From Coralliovum pocilloporae (GTDB lineage Bacteria; Pseudomonadota; Alphaproteobacteria; Rhizobiales; Cohaesibacteraceae), in contig NZ_CP132542.1 of NCBI RefSeq assembly GCF_030845175.1, forward strand, positions 3,755,501 to 3,819,500: a stretch of 64,000 nt of DNA, read 5' to 3'. Under the pieces are notes generated by a model. It saw nothing but the letters and a program-made list of their open reading frames with translations. It had not been told where the DNA came from and searched no databases. The translations under genes and the position numbers were made by a program. Below, piece by piece: positions 25,002 through 33,992 of the stretch; within the stretch, counting starts at the first letter, position 1, and each line of letters begins with the position of its first letter.

Positions 25002-26873
25002 ATGCGCAAGAACATTTTTCTCCATTTCTTGAACCGTGATACTCGCGAGATTTTCCGTGTTTATGATGTACTCCGACGGCCTGATCATGCAGCAATCTTG
25101 CGCCAACCTCTGAACGCTGCTGCCATTCTTTGCGAAGATACGTGCTACGCGCCTCCTGGATTTGTACTTGAGGATGATATTGCGTTTGAATTGTTTGAGG
25201 GCCAGTCGTCTTACCTTCGTACGGGCTTGATAAAGTTACCTATTCGTGAAAGGAGTTTGGTCGACTATGCCGAGAAAAAGCGCGGCGAATACGCTCCTGC
25301 GAGAAATCGATACTCTGGATTGTTCGATGACAGTAGGCTTATGTCTTTGTCTTCTTACAGCGATGCGCTGGTCGATCGAAAGGCGCAAATTGGGCCTGCC
25401 ATAATTGCAGGTTTTGAAGGAGGAGTTGATTCCAAAGCAAAAGTTTGGAAGCACATCAAAGAAAATGCCTCAACTGACGCAATTGACAATCTCAGAGAAA
25501 CACCGGCAATTCTTGCAGATCAAGGGAAAGCTTTGACTTGGTCGATCATCTCACCTCATCTGATAGACGAGACAGCTCCCATCCATAAGGAGATGAGAGA
25601 TGCACTACAGCATGTGTATTTTAAAGAGTATTGCAGTGAGTTCAGGCTTATTTTGTTATCAGATGTCCCTTACATGCCAGAGCTGTTTTTCTTGCCTTCG
25701 GATCGTAAGGTTTACAGCTTTCGGAGATTGAAAGTGTTCCTTGAAGCTTTCTGTAGCTCGACACTGTTCCTCAGAGCGTCCGCTGATTTTATTACAAGAA
25801 TGAGGCGAGCTACAGGATTTACTGATTTATTCGATGCGTATGTACAACTCGCGAAATTATACCCAAAAGATGGAGATTTGGCCTATCACGTTCGACGTTC
25901 GGTTGAAAAAGCTAAGTTCAAATGGGACGACATTGCGGCAAGAAGAATCGGTGTCTTGAGTGACCCTACTGAAATAGAATCTATTGAAATTGCAGATGCT
26001 TGCGCAGAACTTGCGGCCTCACTATCGGCTGAGCACGGGTTAACTGCACGAGGGGAAAATTCAACTAAGCCTCTTGCAAAAGCATCCATAAGATCTACTG
26101 GAGATAGAAGATTGAAGATAGCAATATTTGTCGCCTTGGAAGAAGAGCTCGATGTCCTGCTGAAGCAGCTCGATTTTACGCGTGACGCCAGCGGCGGCGC
26201 CAGCGGTTTGATCGGCAAGATAGAAGTTGACGTGCTTTGTCCTCGTGAAATGGGTCGTGTTGCAGCGGCAGTCGAGATGACTAGGTATTTGGGTCAAGCA
26301 CAGAAAAAACCTGAGATGGTTTTCTGTATTGGGCTTGCGGGTGGGTTTGCTGAAGAGAATGTTGATCCAGGGACCGTCATCTGCTGCGAGACGGTCGTCG
26401 ATCTTGCAAATCGCAAGGTGATGGATGACAAAGATGGCAATGCGAACTCTAAGTTCAGAAGACGAGACTTCGAGTGCAACAGAACAGTTTACTCTGTATT
26501 GAAATCATCAGATTTCGGTTTGGATGATTGGGAAAGGTATTGCCGTGATAGCTTTGATTGGCCTGCTGGTCGCGTTCCTTCACTAAAAGAAGGGAAAATT
26601 GCGAGCGTCGATGAGGTTGTGGCAAGTGACAACCATAGAAAAAAAATGGTTGCAAGTGTTGATAAGCTTTTGGGTGTAGAAATGGAAGCTGGTGGTGTTT
26701 GCGCCGCAGCACATAAGTTTCTAGTGCCAGTGTCAGTGCTGAGAGTCGTATCTGATATGGCAGACCCATCGAAAGCTGATGATCAATGGCGGTCGACCGG
26801 TATGAAAACGCTAGCAGAACTTGTGAAACGGCTTCCTTTAGGTCAGGTAATCGACCTTGCTAAGAACTTATAG
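25002..26873 (+). CDS. Large protein with C-terminal MTAN-like nucleosidase domain
   Basis: 623 residues beginning at the base after the upstream stop. Residues 1 to about 360 match nothing I recognise and are soluble and mixed alpha/beta. From about 370 a purine nucleoside phosphorylase/MTA-SAH nucleosidase domain follows: KIAIFVALEEELDVLLKQL, CIGLAGGFAEENVDPGTVI, GVEMEAGGVCAAA and LRVVSDMADPS. The ligand Glu of VEMEA and the catalytic Asp of SDMAD are present, so hydrolytic activity is plausible. Nucleosidases of this type are effectors in several bacterial conflict systems. With the HD-kinase partner it could act on nucleotide or cofactor pools. The convergent next gene overlaps by 14 bp. 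Confidence 0.8.
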   Translation: MRKNIFLHFLNRDTREIFRVYDVLRRPDHAAILRQPLNAAAILCEDTCYAPPGFVLEDDIAFELFEGQSSYLRTGLIKLPIRERSLVDYAEKKRGEYAPARNRYSGLFDDSRLMSLSSYSDALVDRKAQIGPAIIAGFEGGVDSKAKVWKHIKENASTDAIDNLRETPAILADQGKALTWSIISPHLIDETAPIHKEMRDALQHVYFKEYCSEFRLILLSDVPYMPELFFLPSDRKVYSFRRLKVFLEAFCSSTLFLRASADFITRMRRATGFTDLFDAYVQLAKLYPKDGDLAYHVRRSVEKAKFKWDDIAARRIGVLSDPTEIESIEIADACAELAASLSAEHGLTARGENSTKPLAKASIRSTGDRRLKIAIFVALEEELDVLLKQLDFTRDASGGASGLIGKIEVDVLCPREMGRVAAAVEMTRYLGQAQKKPEMVFCIGLAGGFAEENVDPGTVICCETVVDLANRKVMDDKDGNANSKFRRRDFECNRTVYSVLKSSDFGLDDWERYCRDSFDWPAGRVPSLKEGKIASVDEVVASDNHRKKMVASVDKLLGVEMEAGGVCAAAHKFLVPVSVLRVVSDMADPSKADDQWRSTGMKTLAELVKRLPLGQVIDLAKNL

Positions 26874-27768
26874 AAGCAAGGGCTCCTTCGTTCGCTAATA
26901 TCTTCTTGGATAATGGCTCCAACGCACTTACATCGTTGATTTCACTCGGCAGTCGAACCCATCTGGGACTTCTATGAGTTGGTATATGTGACGCAAATTC
27001 TTCAGGTTGATCGCACTCAAAGGAGGTTAACACTACCACCGAGTTCTGTGCTTCTGAGCTATCTAATAGCCTCAAGCAATCGATTGCATCAAGTTCGATT
27101 GATTTGGTTAATTGTTCTACGGTCTGGCGAGGCAATCCGATTTGTTCTTGGAGTGTGCGAAATGAGGCTTCTTTCAAGCCCCAATGATCTCTAGAGAAGA
27201 GATCGATATCAACGCCTTTGAGGTACCCAAGGAACCCAAATGACTTTCCTTGACCATAGCTAGGATCACGTTGCGAGTTCACAGTCAAAACTCGGCCAAG
27301 GTTCTTGACTGATACCAATAACCGAAGGTGAACTAGATGCAAAGATTTCTCTGCTTCGACCAATGGAACCTGCTTCGAGAAAGCTGCTAAGACTGACGTC
27401 AGAGGAACAAAGCTCTCTCTATCTTTCCAAATGCTATCTAACTCATCTTTATCGGCGCAAATGACGTCGAATTTCTTTAGTTGATATGTTCTAAGTGGTG
27501 CAATGAACTCTTCAGATGATTGGCCTTCGGCACCCAGCCGTGACCTTAGAACAAATCTACCGGGTGCCACTCTGGCAAAAACTGTCCGATCTCGGTTTCG
27601 TAGCAAATCTTCCGACAAGCGAGCTTGCAGCGTTTTAGACTGCGTCTTTCCAAATAGATGTTCTGGAACTAATTGAAGCCGGTAGGCGGCCTCCAATATC
27701 TCTGAAGCCGATAATGGTTGGGTGGTGTTTCGAAGGACCGCTTCAGCGATTTGAAGATAGGAGTTCAT
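26860..27768 (-). CDS. HARE-HTH protein with a degenerate Nudix-like C-terminal domain
   Basis: 302 residues. The N-terminal 75 (YLQIAEAVLRNTTQPLSASEILEAA, then a winged-helix hairpin ending VFARVAPGRFVLRS) match the HARE-HTH domain. The C-terminal part (LGRVLTV...SFGFLGYLKGVDIDLFS...GLKEASFRTLQEQIGL) resembles a Nudix fold, but the box reads RTLQEQIGL in place of REUXEEXGU: one Glu is Thr and another Gln, suggesting sensing rather than catalysis. It converges on and overlaps the nucleosidase gene. A regulatory or sensor role in the same nucleotide-related island is inferred. Confidence 0.7.
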   Translation of the reverse strand: MNSYLQIAEAVLRNTTQPLSASEILEAAYRLQLVPEHLFGKTQSKTLQARLSEDLLRNRDRTVFARVAPGRFVLRSRLGAEGQSSEEFIAPLRTYQLKKFDVICADKDELDSIWKDRESFVPLTSVLAAFSKQVPLVEAEKSLHLVHLRLLVSVKNLGRVLTVNSQRDPSYGQGKSFGFLGYLKGVDIDLFSRDHWGLKEASFRTLQEQIGLPRQTVEQLTKSIELDAIDCLRLLDSSEAQNSVVVLTSFECDQPEEFASHIPTHRSPRWVRLPSEINDVSALEPLSKKILANEGALASISS

Positions 27769-28166
27769 GGCGATTAGGACTTGCGTAGAAACATTCGTAG
27801 AGCAATAGACCTATTGTTGATACTTCACGATGGATTACGTGAGGCTTATCGTGTGATTGTACGATGAAGTGACTTTGTTGGCTACCCTTCAAAGTCGGCT
27901 TGTGGGTCGCAAATGAATTCACTTTTTACATGCTCTTGTCTCAGGATGCGGAACACGTGCGCATTCGTTAGTAATCAAAACGAGACGTTAGCCTAACTTT
28001 TTGTGTTAACGGTCAAGCCATAGCGAACACAGTCGCCTATTGTTTGCAACCACTAGCAGAGCATATTGTCTTCCTCTTTGAGCGAATGTCTAAGTTGGGG
28101 CTGCCGGCGCAGCAAAAAGCACTACTTATCAATGTCGGCTAAGGGCCGTTTGCAATCGCTCCCCCC
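27769..28166. other. AT-rich spacer; nothing recognised
   Basis: About 400 bp between the HARE-HTH gene and the LysR gene. It is AT-rich near the HARE gene and turns GC-rich at about 28140, which marks the edge of the acquired block. No supported ORF, terminator or repeat was found. Confidence 0.4.
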
Positions 28167-29069
28167 TCACCCCATCCCCTGTAAGATCCGCTCAACAATA
28201 AAATCAATAAACAACCGCGTCTTGGGGTCCTGGCGTTTGCGGTGCATGTAGAGGCAGGCCATTTGGACGGTGACGGGTGGGGTATCTGTGAGGATGGGGA
28301 CGAGGCGGCCGGATTGCAGGTGTTCGGCGATTTCGAATTCCGGTTTGAGGATGATGCCGTGCCCGTCCAGCGCCCAGGCGGTGAGCACATCGCCGTGGTC
28401 TGATTCAAGCGGGCCCGAGACCGGCACCCGCTTGACGCCCTCTTCCGTCTCGAGCGGCCACTGGAATTCCGGCGCGCCGGGATAGCGCAGGATGAGGCAG
28501 TCATGCGCCTCGCTCTTCAGCGCTTCGATGCTGTCGGGCGAGCCGCGGGCGGCCAGATAATCGGGCGAGGCGCACAGCACCCGTCTGCAATCGGTTATCT
28601 TGCGGATGCGCAGGTTGGAATCTTCCGGGATGCCAAGGAAAAAGGCCGCGTCCAGCCCCTCTGTGGCCAGGTCCAGCTTGCGGTCAGACAGGCGCAGGCG
28701 CACATTGATCAGCGGATATTCAGCCCGGAAGGCCGGCACAGCCGGGGCAATCAGCCGTTTGCCAAGCCCGAGGGGGGCGGCCACATAGAGCGTGCCGCGC
28801 GGCACCTGTGTCACCTGGGTGATATCCGCCTCGGCCTCTTCCACCGCGTCCAGAATCTTGGTGGCCCCGCGATAGAACAGATCCCCCTGCTCAGTGGGGT
28901 TGATCACCCGGGTTGTGCGCTGGAACAGCCGGATGCCCAGATGATCCTCAAGCTGGGAAATCCGCGATGAGGCCACCGCCGCCGATATCCGCAGGTCGCG
29001 GGCCGCCGCCGAAATGTTGCCCAGCTCATACACCCTGACAAAGGTGCGCACATTATCCAGATAAGCCAT
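28167..29069 (-). CDS. LysR-family regulator divergent from urate oxidase
   Basis: A 300-residue LysR protein from ATG 29069; 16 upstream codons are open but not family-like. The winged HTH (MAYLDNVRTFVRVYELGNISAAARDLRISAAVASSRISQLEDHLGIRLFQRT-type) leads to a standard effector-binding domain. It is divergent from puuD across 176 bp, so it probably controls purine catabolism in response to a pathway intermediate. That is inference from position. A T-rich stretch and a TCAGT/ACTGA inverted pair lie in the intergenic space. Confidence 0.87.
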   Translation of the reverse strand: MAYLDNVRTFVRVYELGNISAAARDLRISAAVASSRISQLEDHLGIRLFQRTTRVINPTEQGDLFYRGATKILDAVEEAEADITQVTQVPRGTLYVAAPLGLGKRLIAPAVPAFRAEYPLINVRLRLSDRKLDLATEGLDAAFFLGIPEDSNLRIRKITDCRRVLCASPDYLAARGSPDSIEALKSEAHDCLILRYPGAPEFQWPLETEEGVKRVPVSGPLESDHGDVLTAWALDGHGIILKPEFEIAEHLQSGRLVPILTDTPPVTVQMACLYMHRKRQDPKTRLFIDFIVERILQGMG

Positions 29070-29245
29070 CTTGTCCCCACTCCTGGCCCCACGTCTGACT
29101 CTACTTCCGGCATCCATCCGCCGGGCCAGTTGTTTTATTGTGTCAGTCTTCGGTTTTTTTTGAAACTGATCTCTTTTTTATGCAAATACACGACAATCAC
29201 CCGCTGCGCTAGTGTGGTGCGATAAAAGACGGCTGGGAGGCTTTG

Positions 29246-30505
29246 ATGGAAGAGCTGGTATTTATCTGGGACTGGGCGGCGTTTGCGGTGCGCTGGCTGC
29301 ATGTGATCACGGCGATTGCCTGGATTGGCTCATCCTTCTATTTCATCGCGCTGGACCTGGGTCTGCGCAAGGCCCCCGGCCTGCCTGTGGGCGCACACGG
29401 GGAAGAGTGGCAGGTGCATGGCGGTGGCTTCTACCACATCCGCAAATATCTGGTGGCGCCGGAAGACATGCCGGACCATCTGACCTGGTTCAAATGGGAG
29501 AGCTATTCCACCTGGCTGTCGGGTGCGGCGCTTCTGGCCATTGTCTACTGGGCGGGTGGCGAGCTGTATCTGATCGACCAGACCAAGGCCGAGCTTGAGC
29601 TGTGGCAGGGCATCGTGATTTCAGCCCTCTCGCTGACCATTGGCTGGATTATCTATGACATGCTGTGCAAATCGCCCCTGGGAGAGCGGCCCACGGTGCT
29701 GATGGTGCTGCTGTTCGCCCTGCTGGTGGTGATGGGCTGGGGCTATAACGAGATTTTCACCGGCCGCGCCACCATGCTGCATCTGGGGGCGTTTACCGCC
29801 ACCATCATGACCGCCAACGTGTTTTTCATCATCATGCCGAACCAGCGCATCGTGGTGAAGGATCTGCAGGAAGGCCGCAAGCCCGACCCGAAATACGGCA
29901 AAATCGCCAAGCTGCGCTCCACCCATAACAACTACCTCACCCTGCCGGTGGTGTTTCTGATGCTGTCGAACCATTATCCGCTGGCCTTTGCATCAGAGTA
30001 TAACTGGGTGATTGCGGCGCTGGTCTTCCTGATGGGCGTGACCATCCGGCATTACTTCAACACCCAGCATGCCCGGGCCGGAAACCCCACCTGGACCTGG
30101 CTGGCCACCGCGCTTTTGTTCCTCGGCATTGTCTGGCTGTCCATGGCCCCCCTGCAGCAGGATGACCTGGAAACCTCAGAGGCCCGCACGCTGACCGGCC
30201 CACAGGCCGTGTTCGCCAAAGCGGAAGGGTTTGAGGATGTGATGGCCATCGTGCCCGGTCGCTGTTCCATGTGCCACAGCCGCGAACCCTTCTACGACGG
30301 CATCCGCCGCGCCCCCAAGGGCCTGCTGCTTGAAACCGAAGCCGACATCACCCTGGCCGCCCGCCAGATCTACCTGCAGGCCGGCGTAACCCCCGCCATG
30401 CCTCCGGCCAATGTCACCTTCATGGAAGAGGAAGAACGGCAGGCGATTGTAAAATGGTACCGGGCAGCCCTGAAGGAGCTGCCGCTGTCTATGGCAGTGC
30501 GGTGA
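29246..30505 (+). CDS. puuD: Membrane-bound urate oxidase (urate hydroxylase) with cytochrome c domain
   Basis: A 419-residue PuuD protein oxidising urate to 5-hydroxyisourate. It has about eight TM helices (FAVRWLHVITAIAWIGSSFYFI; VLMVLLFALLVVMGWGY; FTATIMTANVFFIIMPNQRIV; WVIAALVFLMGVTIRHYFNTQHAR) and a C-terminal cytochrome c domain with haem motif CSMCHSREP and a TPAMPPANVTFM Met region. ATG 29246 follows GGGAGG with correct spacing. It supplies the substrate of UraH and depends on the XdhABC product, yet is separated from both by inserted AT-rich islands. Confidence 0.95.
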   Translation: MEELVFIWDWAAFAVRWLHVITAIAWIGSSFYFIALDLGLRKAPGLPVGAHGEEWQVHGGGFYHIRKYLVAPEDMPDHLTWFKWESYSTWLSGAALLAIVYWAGGELYLIDQTKAELELWQGIVISALSLTIGWIIYDMLCKSPLGERPTVLMVLLFALLVVMGWGYNEIFTGRATMLHLGAFTATIMTANVFFIIMPNQRIVVKDLQEGRKPDPKYGKIAKLRSTHNNYLTLPVVFLMLSNHYPLAFASEYNWVIAALVFLMGVTIRHYFNTQHARAGNPTWTWLATALLFLGIVWLSMAPLQQDDLETSEARTLTGPQAVFAKAEGFEDVMAIVPGRCSMCHSREPFYDGIRRAPKGLLLETEADITLAARQIYLQAGVTPAMPPANVTFMEEEERQAIVKWYRAALKELPLSMAVR

Positions 30506-30669
30506 GTGGGGGGAGATCCTAGGGGTGCTCGCTGTCTTGCGGCATTTTTCTATCATTCATTCAAACTAAAGTTGTGTTTTCCTTTCAGTCCAAAACAGAC
30601 ATTTACTTGCGGTTGATATAAGCTGACTTGTGTGCACCCAAATTGGTGTTTGTGGTTCTCGTATGACTG

Positions 30670-33408
30670 ATGAGGCAAACTACTTCAATGAAGAGATTTT
30701 TAGATCCCGCACTCGCTACCCTAGTTGCCCATGGAGCAACACCACAGGGTATTAAAGATGCATTGTCTTCATCAAATGGTAGTCAGTATGTGAAATGCGC
30801 CTTTCAGGTAAACCCGTTCGCCTATGGAAGCCGCCATGCAAAAGGAAATGGGTTTACGAAAGAGGACGAGTTTAATAATGCGATGGTCAAGGCATGCCAA
30901 GAGAACGGTGTAGAAGTAGTCGCGCTTACTGATCATTTCCGTTTTGACCATTCTGAAAGTCTTAGAACGAAGTTGGAAGAGGCTGGGATCACGGTATTTC
31001 CCGGTTTCGAGGCAAATTCCGCAGAGGGAGTACATATTCTTTGTCTCTTTCCACCCGGAACAACCAGCTCCGATATGAATGAGAATGTTGGGGCTTGTGA
31101 CATTCGAAATCGCGACGATCCTTCACCGATCGCCCGCAAAGGTTTTGAGGAAATACTCGAAGTCGTACATGATCGTGGCGGCATTACCATTTCGGCGCAC
31201 GTAACCCAGAGTAATGGTTTGCTGAAGGCGCTCTCTGGTCAAACACGAATGAATGCGTGGAAGTCACCAATGCATTTGGCGTCAGCTATCCCCGGTCCAC
31301 GTGGTGATGTACCTCCGGAATATCGACAAATTTGTCTCAATAAGGACGATGCACACAAAAGAGATCGGCCCGTTAGCTTTATCAACGCGTCTGATGTTTC
31401 AGCACCGGGAGATTTCGCAAAACCTGGCAATACGACCTTTCTCAAAATGACTGAGGTCTCGATAGAGGGCCTGCGACAGGCTTTTCTTGATGGTGAAAGC
31501 CGGGTCATGCTCAACTCAGACGAACTTCCATCCGAATTCACGCGAGTTGTTGCCGTCACTTGGGATGGTGGGCTGCTCGATGGTCAGTACGTAGCGCTGA
31601 ATGCCGGATTGAATGTGATGATTGGCGGTCGTGGTGCTGGTAAGTCCACAATCGTTGAAAGCCTGCGTTTCGCCTTTGACATACCACCGCTGGGTGCAGA
31701 TGCAGCGAAGAGCCATGAATCGATGATCAAGCATCTGTTGGGGTCGCATTCAGCGGTTTCGGTCTTGATTTTTTCGCCTAGCCCATCGCCTGGTTACTAC
31801 TTGATTGAGCGCGCTTACAAGCAGGAACCACGAGTTAGAAATCAGTCGGGTGATATCGTGGCTGCCCTGAAGCCGGGTGACATCATTTCTGACTTGGAAG
31901 TTTATGGCCAGCATGAAATTTCTGAGATAACGAGGCATAAAGGTCAACTTGCCGAGCTGCTCGGGCGCTTTGTCAGTACGGATAATGAAGCGACGGTTAG
32001 TGAGGACAGGATCAAGGAACGCTTCCGAACCTCGCGAAAGAAAATCACAGCCCTTGGCGAAAAAATCGCCGAACTGGACCTTGCTTTGGCCGCACTGCCG
32101 GGACTCAAGGAACGACTCAAACGCTTCGAAGAGACCGAGCTTGCGACACGCCTGAAAGAACATGCATCTATCCAGCATGAACATCGAATACTCGACGACT
32201 TCTCCAAAGCTATAGCTGCATTTGAACAAACGGGAGACGCACTAAAGCCGGACAGGGAAACGGCATCAACCGTTTTACCATCAGAAGAAGAAGCGGAATT
32301 ACCGCACAGAGAAGACTTGGCCAAAATCCAAGCGATTGCGCAGGATATGCACGAAGCCCAAGTGCAAGCGGCAAGTGTGCTGGCAAAAGCGGCTCAGAAG
32401 GCTACTACCGATTTGGTGGCGATACGCTCTGAGTGGGAACCAAAGGCCGATGCTGTTGAAGCGACGTACAAGTCGTTAAAGAAAGAGCTGGAGGGTGAGG
32501 GCTTCGAACCCGACACTTACCTGATCGTGAAACAACAAGTCTCTGTACTCAAACCGAAGCAAGCGCAGAAGGATCAGGCTACTTCGGAACTGGTAACCGA
32601 ACAAAGGGCACGACAGGGCATAGTCGATGAATGGGAAAAAGCTGACCGAAAAGCCTACCGTGACCTTGAGAATGCGGCGAAGAGGGTCAGCAAAAAGCTA
32701 AAAGGCACGGTTCGTGCCAGTGTTCGCCCCAGTTCCGACCTGGGACCATTGGAGCAGGTCTTGCGGGATGGAACTGAAGGACAGATCAGTCAAGCCTTGA
32801 CGAAGTTGCAAGAACTTGAAGATTTCCTGCCCTCGAAATTGGCTGCGACGATCCGCAAGGGTACGCAAGCGCTTAGCGATGAATTTGGCTTCACCAATTC
32901 ATCCTCTCAAAAGATCGCTGCTGGGGGCGAAACACTGGCTTTGCTGGTTGAAGAAACGCGGATACCGCCTGAGGCTGTTATTGAACTCAACATTGGTCGG
33001 GATGGAGTCGAGAACTGGAAGGAACTCGACCGCTTGTCTGCCGGTCAGAAGGCGACGGCTGTTCTGATGCTGTTGCTGCTGGAGTCAGACGCTCCCCTGA
33101 TCATCGATCAACCCGAAGATGACCTCGATAACCAGTTCATAGCCGGACATGTCGTCGAGAAAATGCGCATTGCCAAGAAGCAGCGCCAGTTCTTATTTTC
33201 AAGCCATAATCCGAATATTCCGGTTCTAGGTGACGCTGACCAGATCATTGGTCTTACGCCAGTCGTTGAAGATGGCCTAGACCGGACCAAGATTGAGCAA
33301 GAACTGTGCGGTTCTATCGATAAAGAAGAAGTCCAAGAGCTAATAAAAGAGCTTTTGGAAGGCGGCGAACAAGCATTTTCGATGCGTCGAAGAAAATACG
33401 GCTTTTAG
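30670..33408 (+). CDS. TrlF-type PHP-SMC ATPase
   Basis: 912 residues. Residues about 40-280 resemble a PHP phosphoesterase: VVALTDHFRF and ITISAHVTQS are kept, but the usual HxH of motif I is replaced by QVN (CAFQVNPFAY). From about 300 an SMC/AAA15-like ATPase follows: Walker A GGRGAGKST near 319-327, a long coiled coil (about 440-700), the signature LSAGQKATAVLML, Walker B APLIIDQPEDDLDN, and a FLFSSHNPNIP switch. The family occurs as stand-alone genes in defence islands. It is AT-rich relative to puuD. The start could be ATG 30670 or the internal ATG 30688. Confidence 0.8.
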   Translation: MRQTTSMKRFLDPALATLVAHGATPQGIKDALSSSNGSQYVKCAFQVNPFAYGSRHAKGNGFTKEDEFNNAMVKACQENGVEVVALTDHFRFDHSESLRTKLEEAGITVFPGFEANSAEGVHILCLFPPGTTSSDMNENVGACDIRNRDDPSPIARKGFEEILEVVHDRGGITISAHVTQSNGLLKALSGQTRMNAWKSPMHLASAIPGPRGDVPPEYRQICLNKDDAHKRDRPVSFINASDVSAPGDFAKPGNTTFLKMTEVSIEGLRQAFLDGESRVMLNSDELPSEFTRVVAVTWDGGLLDGQYVALNAGLNVMIGGRGAGKSTIVESLRFAFDIPPLGADAAKSHESMIKHLLGSHSAVSVLIFSPSPSPGYYLIERAYKQEPRVRNQSGDIVAALKPGDIISDLEVYGQHEISEITRHKGQLAELLGRFVSTDNEATVSEDRIKERFRTSRKKITALGEKIAELDLALAALPGLKERLKRFEETELATRLKEHASIQHEHRILDDFSKAIAAFEQTGDALKPDRETASTVLPSEEEAELPHREDLAKIQAIAQDMHEAQVQAASVLAKAAQKATTDLVAIRSEWEPKADAVEATYKSLKKELEGEGFEPDTYLIVKQQVSVLKPKQAQKDQATSELVTEQRARQGIVDEWEKADRKAYRDLENAAKRVSKKLKGTVRASVRPSSDLGPLEQVLRDGTEGQISQALTKLQELEDFLPSKLAATIRKGTQALSDEFGFTNSSSQKIAAGGETLALLVEETRIPPEAVIELNIGRDGVENWKELDRLSAGQKATAVLMLLLLESDAPLIIDQPEDDLDNQFIAGHVVEKMRIAKKQRQFLFSSHNPNIPVLGDADQIIGLTPVVEDGLDRTKIEQELCGSIDKEEVQELIKELLEGGEQAFSMRRRKYGF

Positions 33409-33625
33409 TCATTGGAGTAGAGGTTATATTTTGAATCACTTTGTTTTTTGTGGAAAACTGACAGTCTTCGGGAAGGCATAAATCTGCTGCGCAAATAGCT
33501 CATCACTTGAACGTGACAGGGCATAGCGAATGCTTGCTCTCCGCCCATTTCCGTCGTCGATCTCATCTCGCTCTCCCTCGGAACCCCCATTCAAATAACT
33601 AGCGAAGTTATCCCCCACATCCCCC

Positions 33626-33655
33626 TTGCCCACAACCGACAAATCACTCTATAGT
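33626..33655 (+). promoter_or_regulatory. Sigma70-like promoter of the structured RNA module, copy B
   Basis: TTGCCC (33626-33631) and TATAGT (33650-33655) are 18 bp apart and conserved in copy A. Transcription would begin near 33661. A second TATAAT at 33724-33729 is also conserved but lacks a good -35 and lies in a predicted stem. Confidence 0.5.
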
Positions 33656-33659
33656 TGCA

Positions 33660-33952
33660 TCGGGGTCGGGCATATACGGCCCCGGGGCTTGATAACCCCT
33701 TATAGAGCGGCTGACATCAGCCGTATAATGGTGTCTCCTCACTCATGTGATACCGTCACATGACGATTCGTCACGACGTTTCTATGGGCGGGGAGGCATC
33801 GGCCATAGAGAGTTGGGCCCTCGGGTCCGGCTTAAAAGCCGATGCGGCCGTCTCTATACGGTTTATCAACTCCCCGTCCGCCAGAGATATAAGAAGGCGT
33901 GCCCCTTGAGGGGGACCGTCGGGTCTTGTTCCCTCTCGTTTCTCTCTGGCGG
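33660..33952 (+). ncRNA. Structured RNA, copy B
   Basis: Stems, in order: ATACGGC/GCCGTAT (33674/33720) enclosing GGGG-CCCC; alternative CGGCTGA/TCAGCCG (33708/33717); CATGTGA/TCACATG (33744/33756); a long helix GGGCGGGGAG/CTCCCCGTCC (33786/33870) enclosing GCATCGGC/GCCGATGC (33796/33838), a CTCG-capped hairpin and a CCGT/ACGG hairpin; and CCGCCAGAGA/TCTCTGGCGG (33878/33943) enclosing CCCC-ttga-GGGG. Two base pairs (33799-33842 and 33800-33841) covary with copy A. G-U pairs fit this strand only. It may be a leader of the downstream gene or a free RNA. Confidence 0.72.
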
Positions 33953-33956
33953 TTCC

Positions 33957-33992
33957 ATGAAACGCAAGCGGGGTTGTGACGATGGAGAATAA
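33957..33992 (+). CDS. Possible leader peptide, copy B
   Basis: MKRKRGCDDGE, identical to copy A, begins 4 nt after the last RNA stem and stops 11 nt inside the membrane-protein frame. Any ribosome-binding site would be in the 3' strand of the final stem. Confidence 0.35.
   Translation: MKRKRGCDDGE

Noticed and set aside
33724-33729. TATAAT as the main promoter of the RNA
   Set aside because: It lacks a spaced -35 element and is part of a predicted stem. The TTGCCC-N18-TATAGT pair upstream fits better, though a second start is not excluded.
33660-33952. tmRNA, RNase P RNA, 6S RNA or SRP RNA as identity of the structured RNA
   Set aside because: None of their conserved core sequences (tag reading frame and tRNA-like end, GAGGAAAGTCC, SRP GGAA/GCA loop) could be found.
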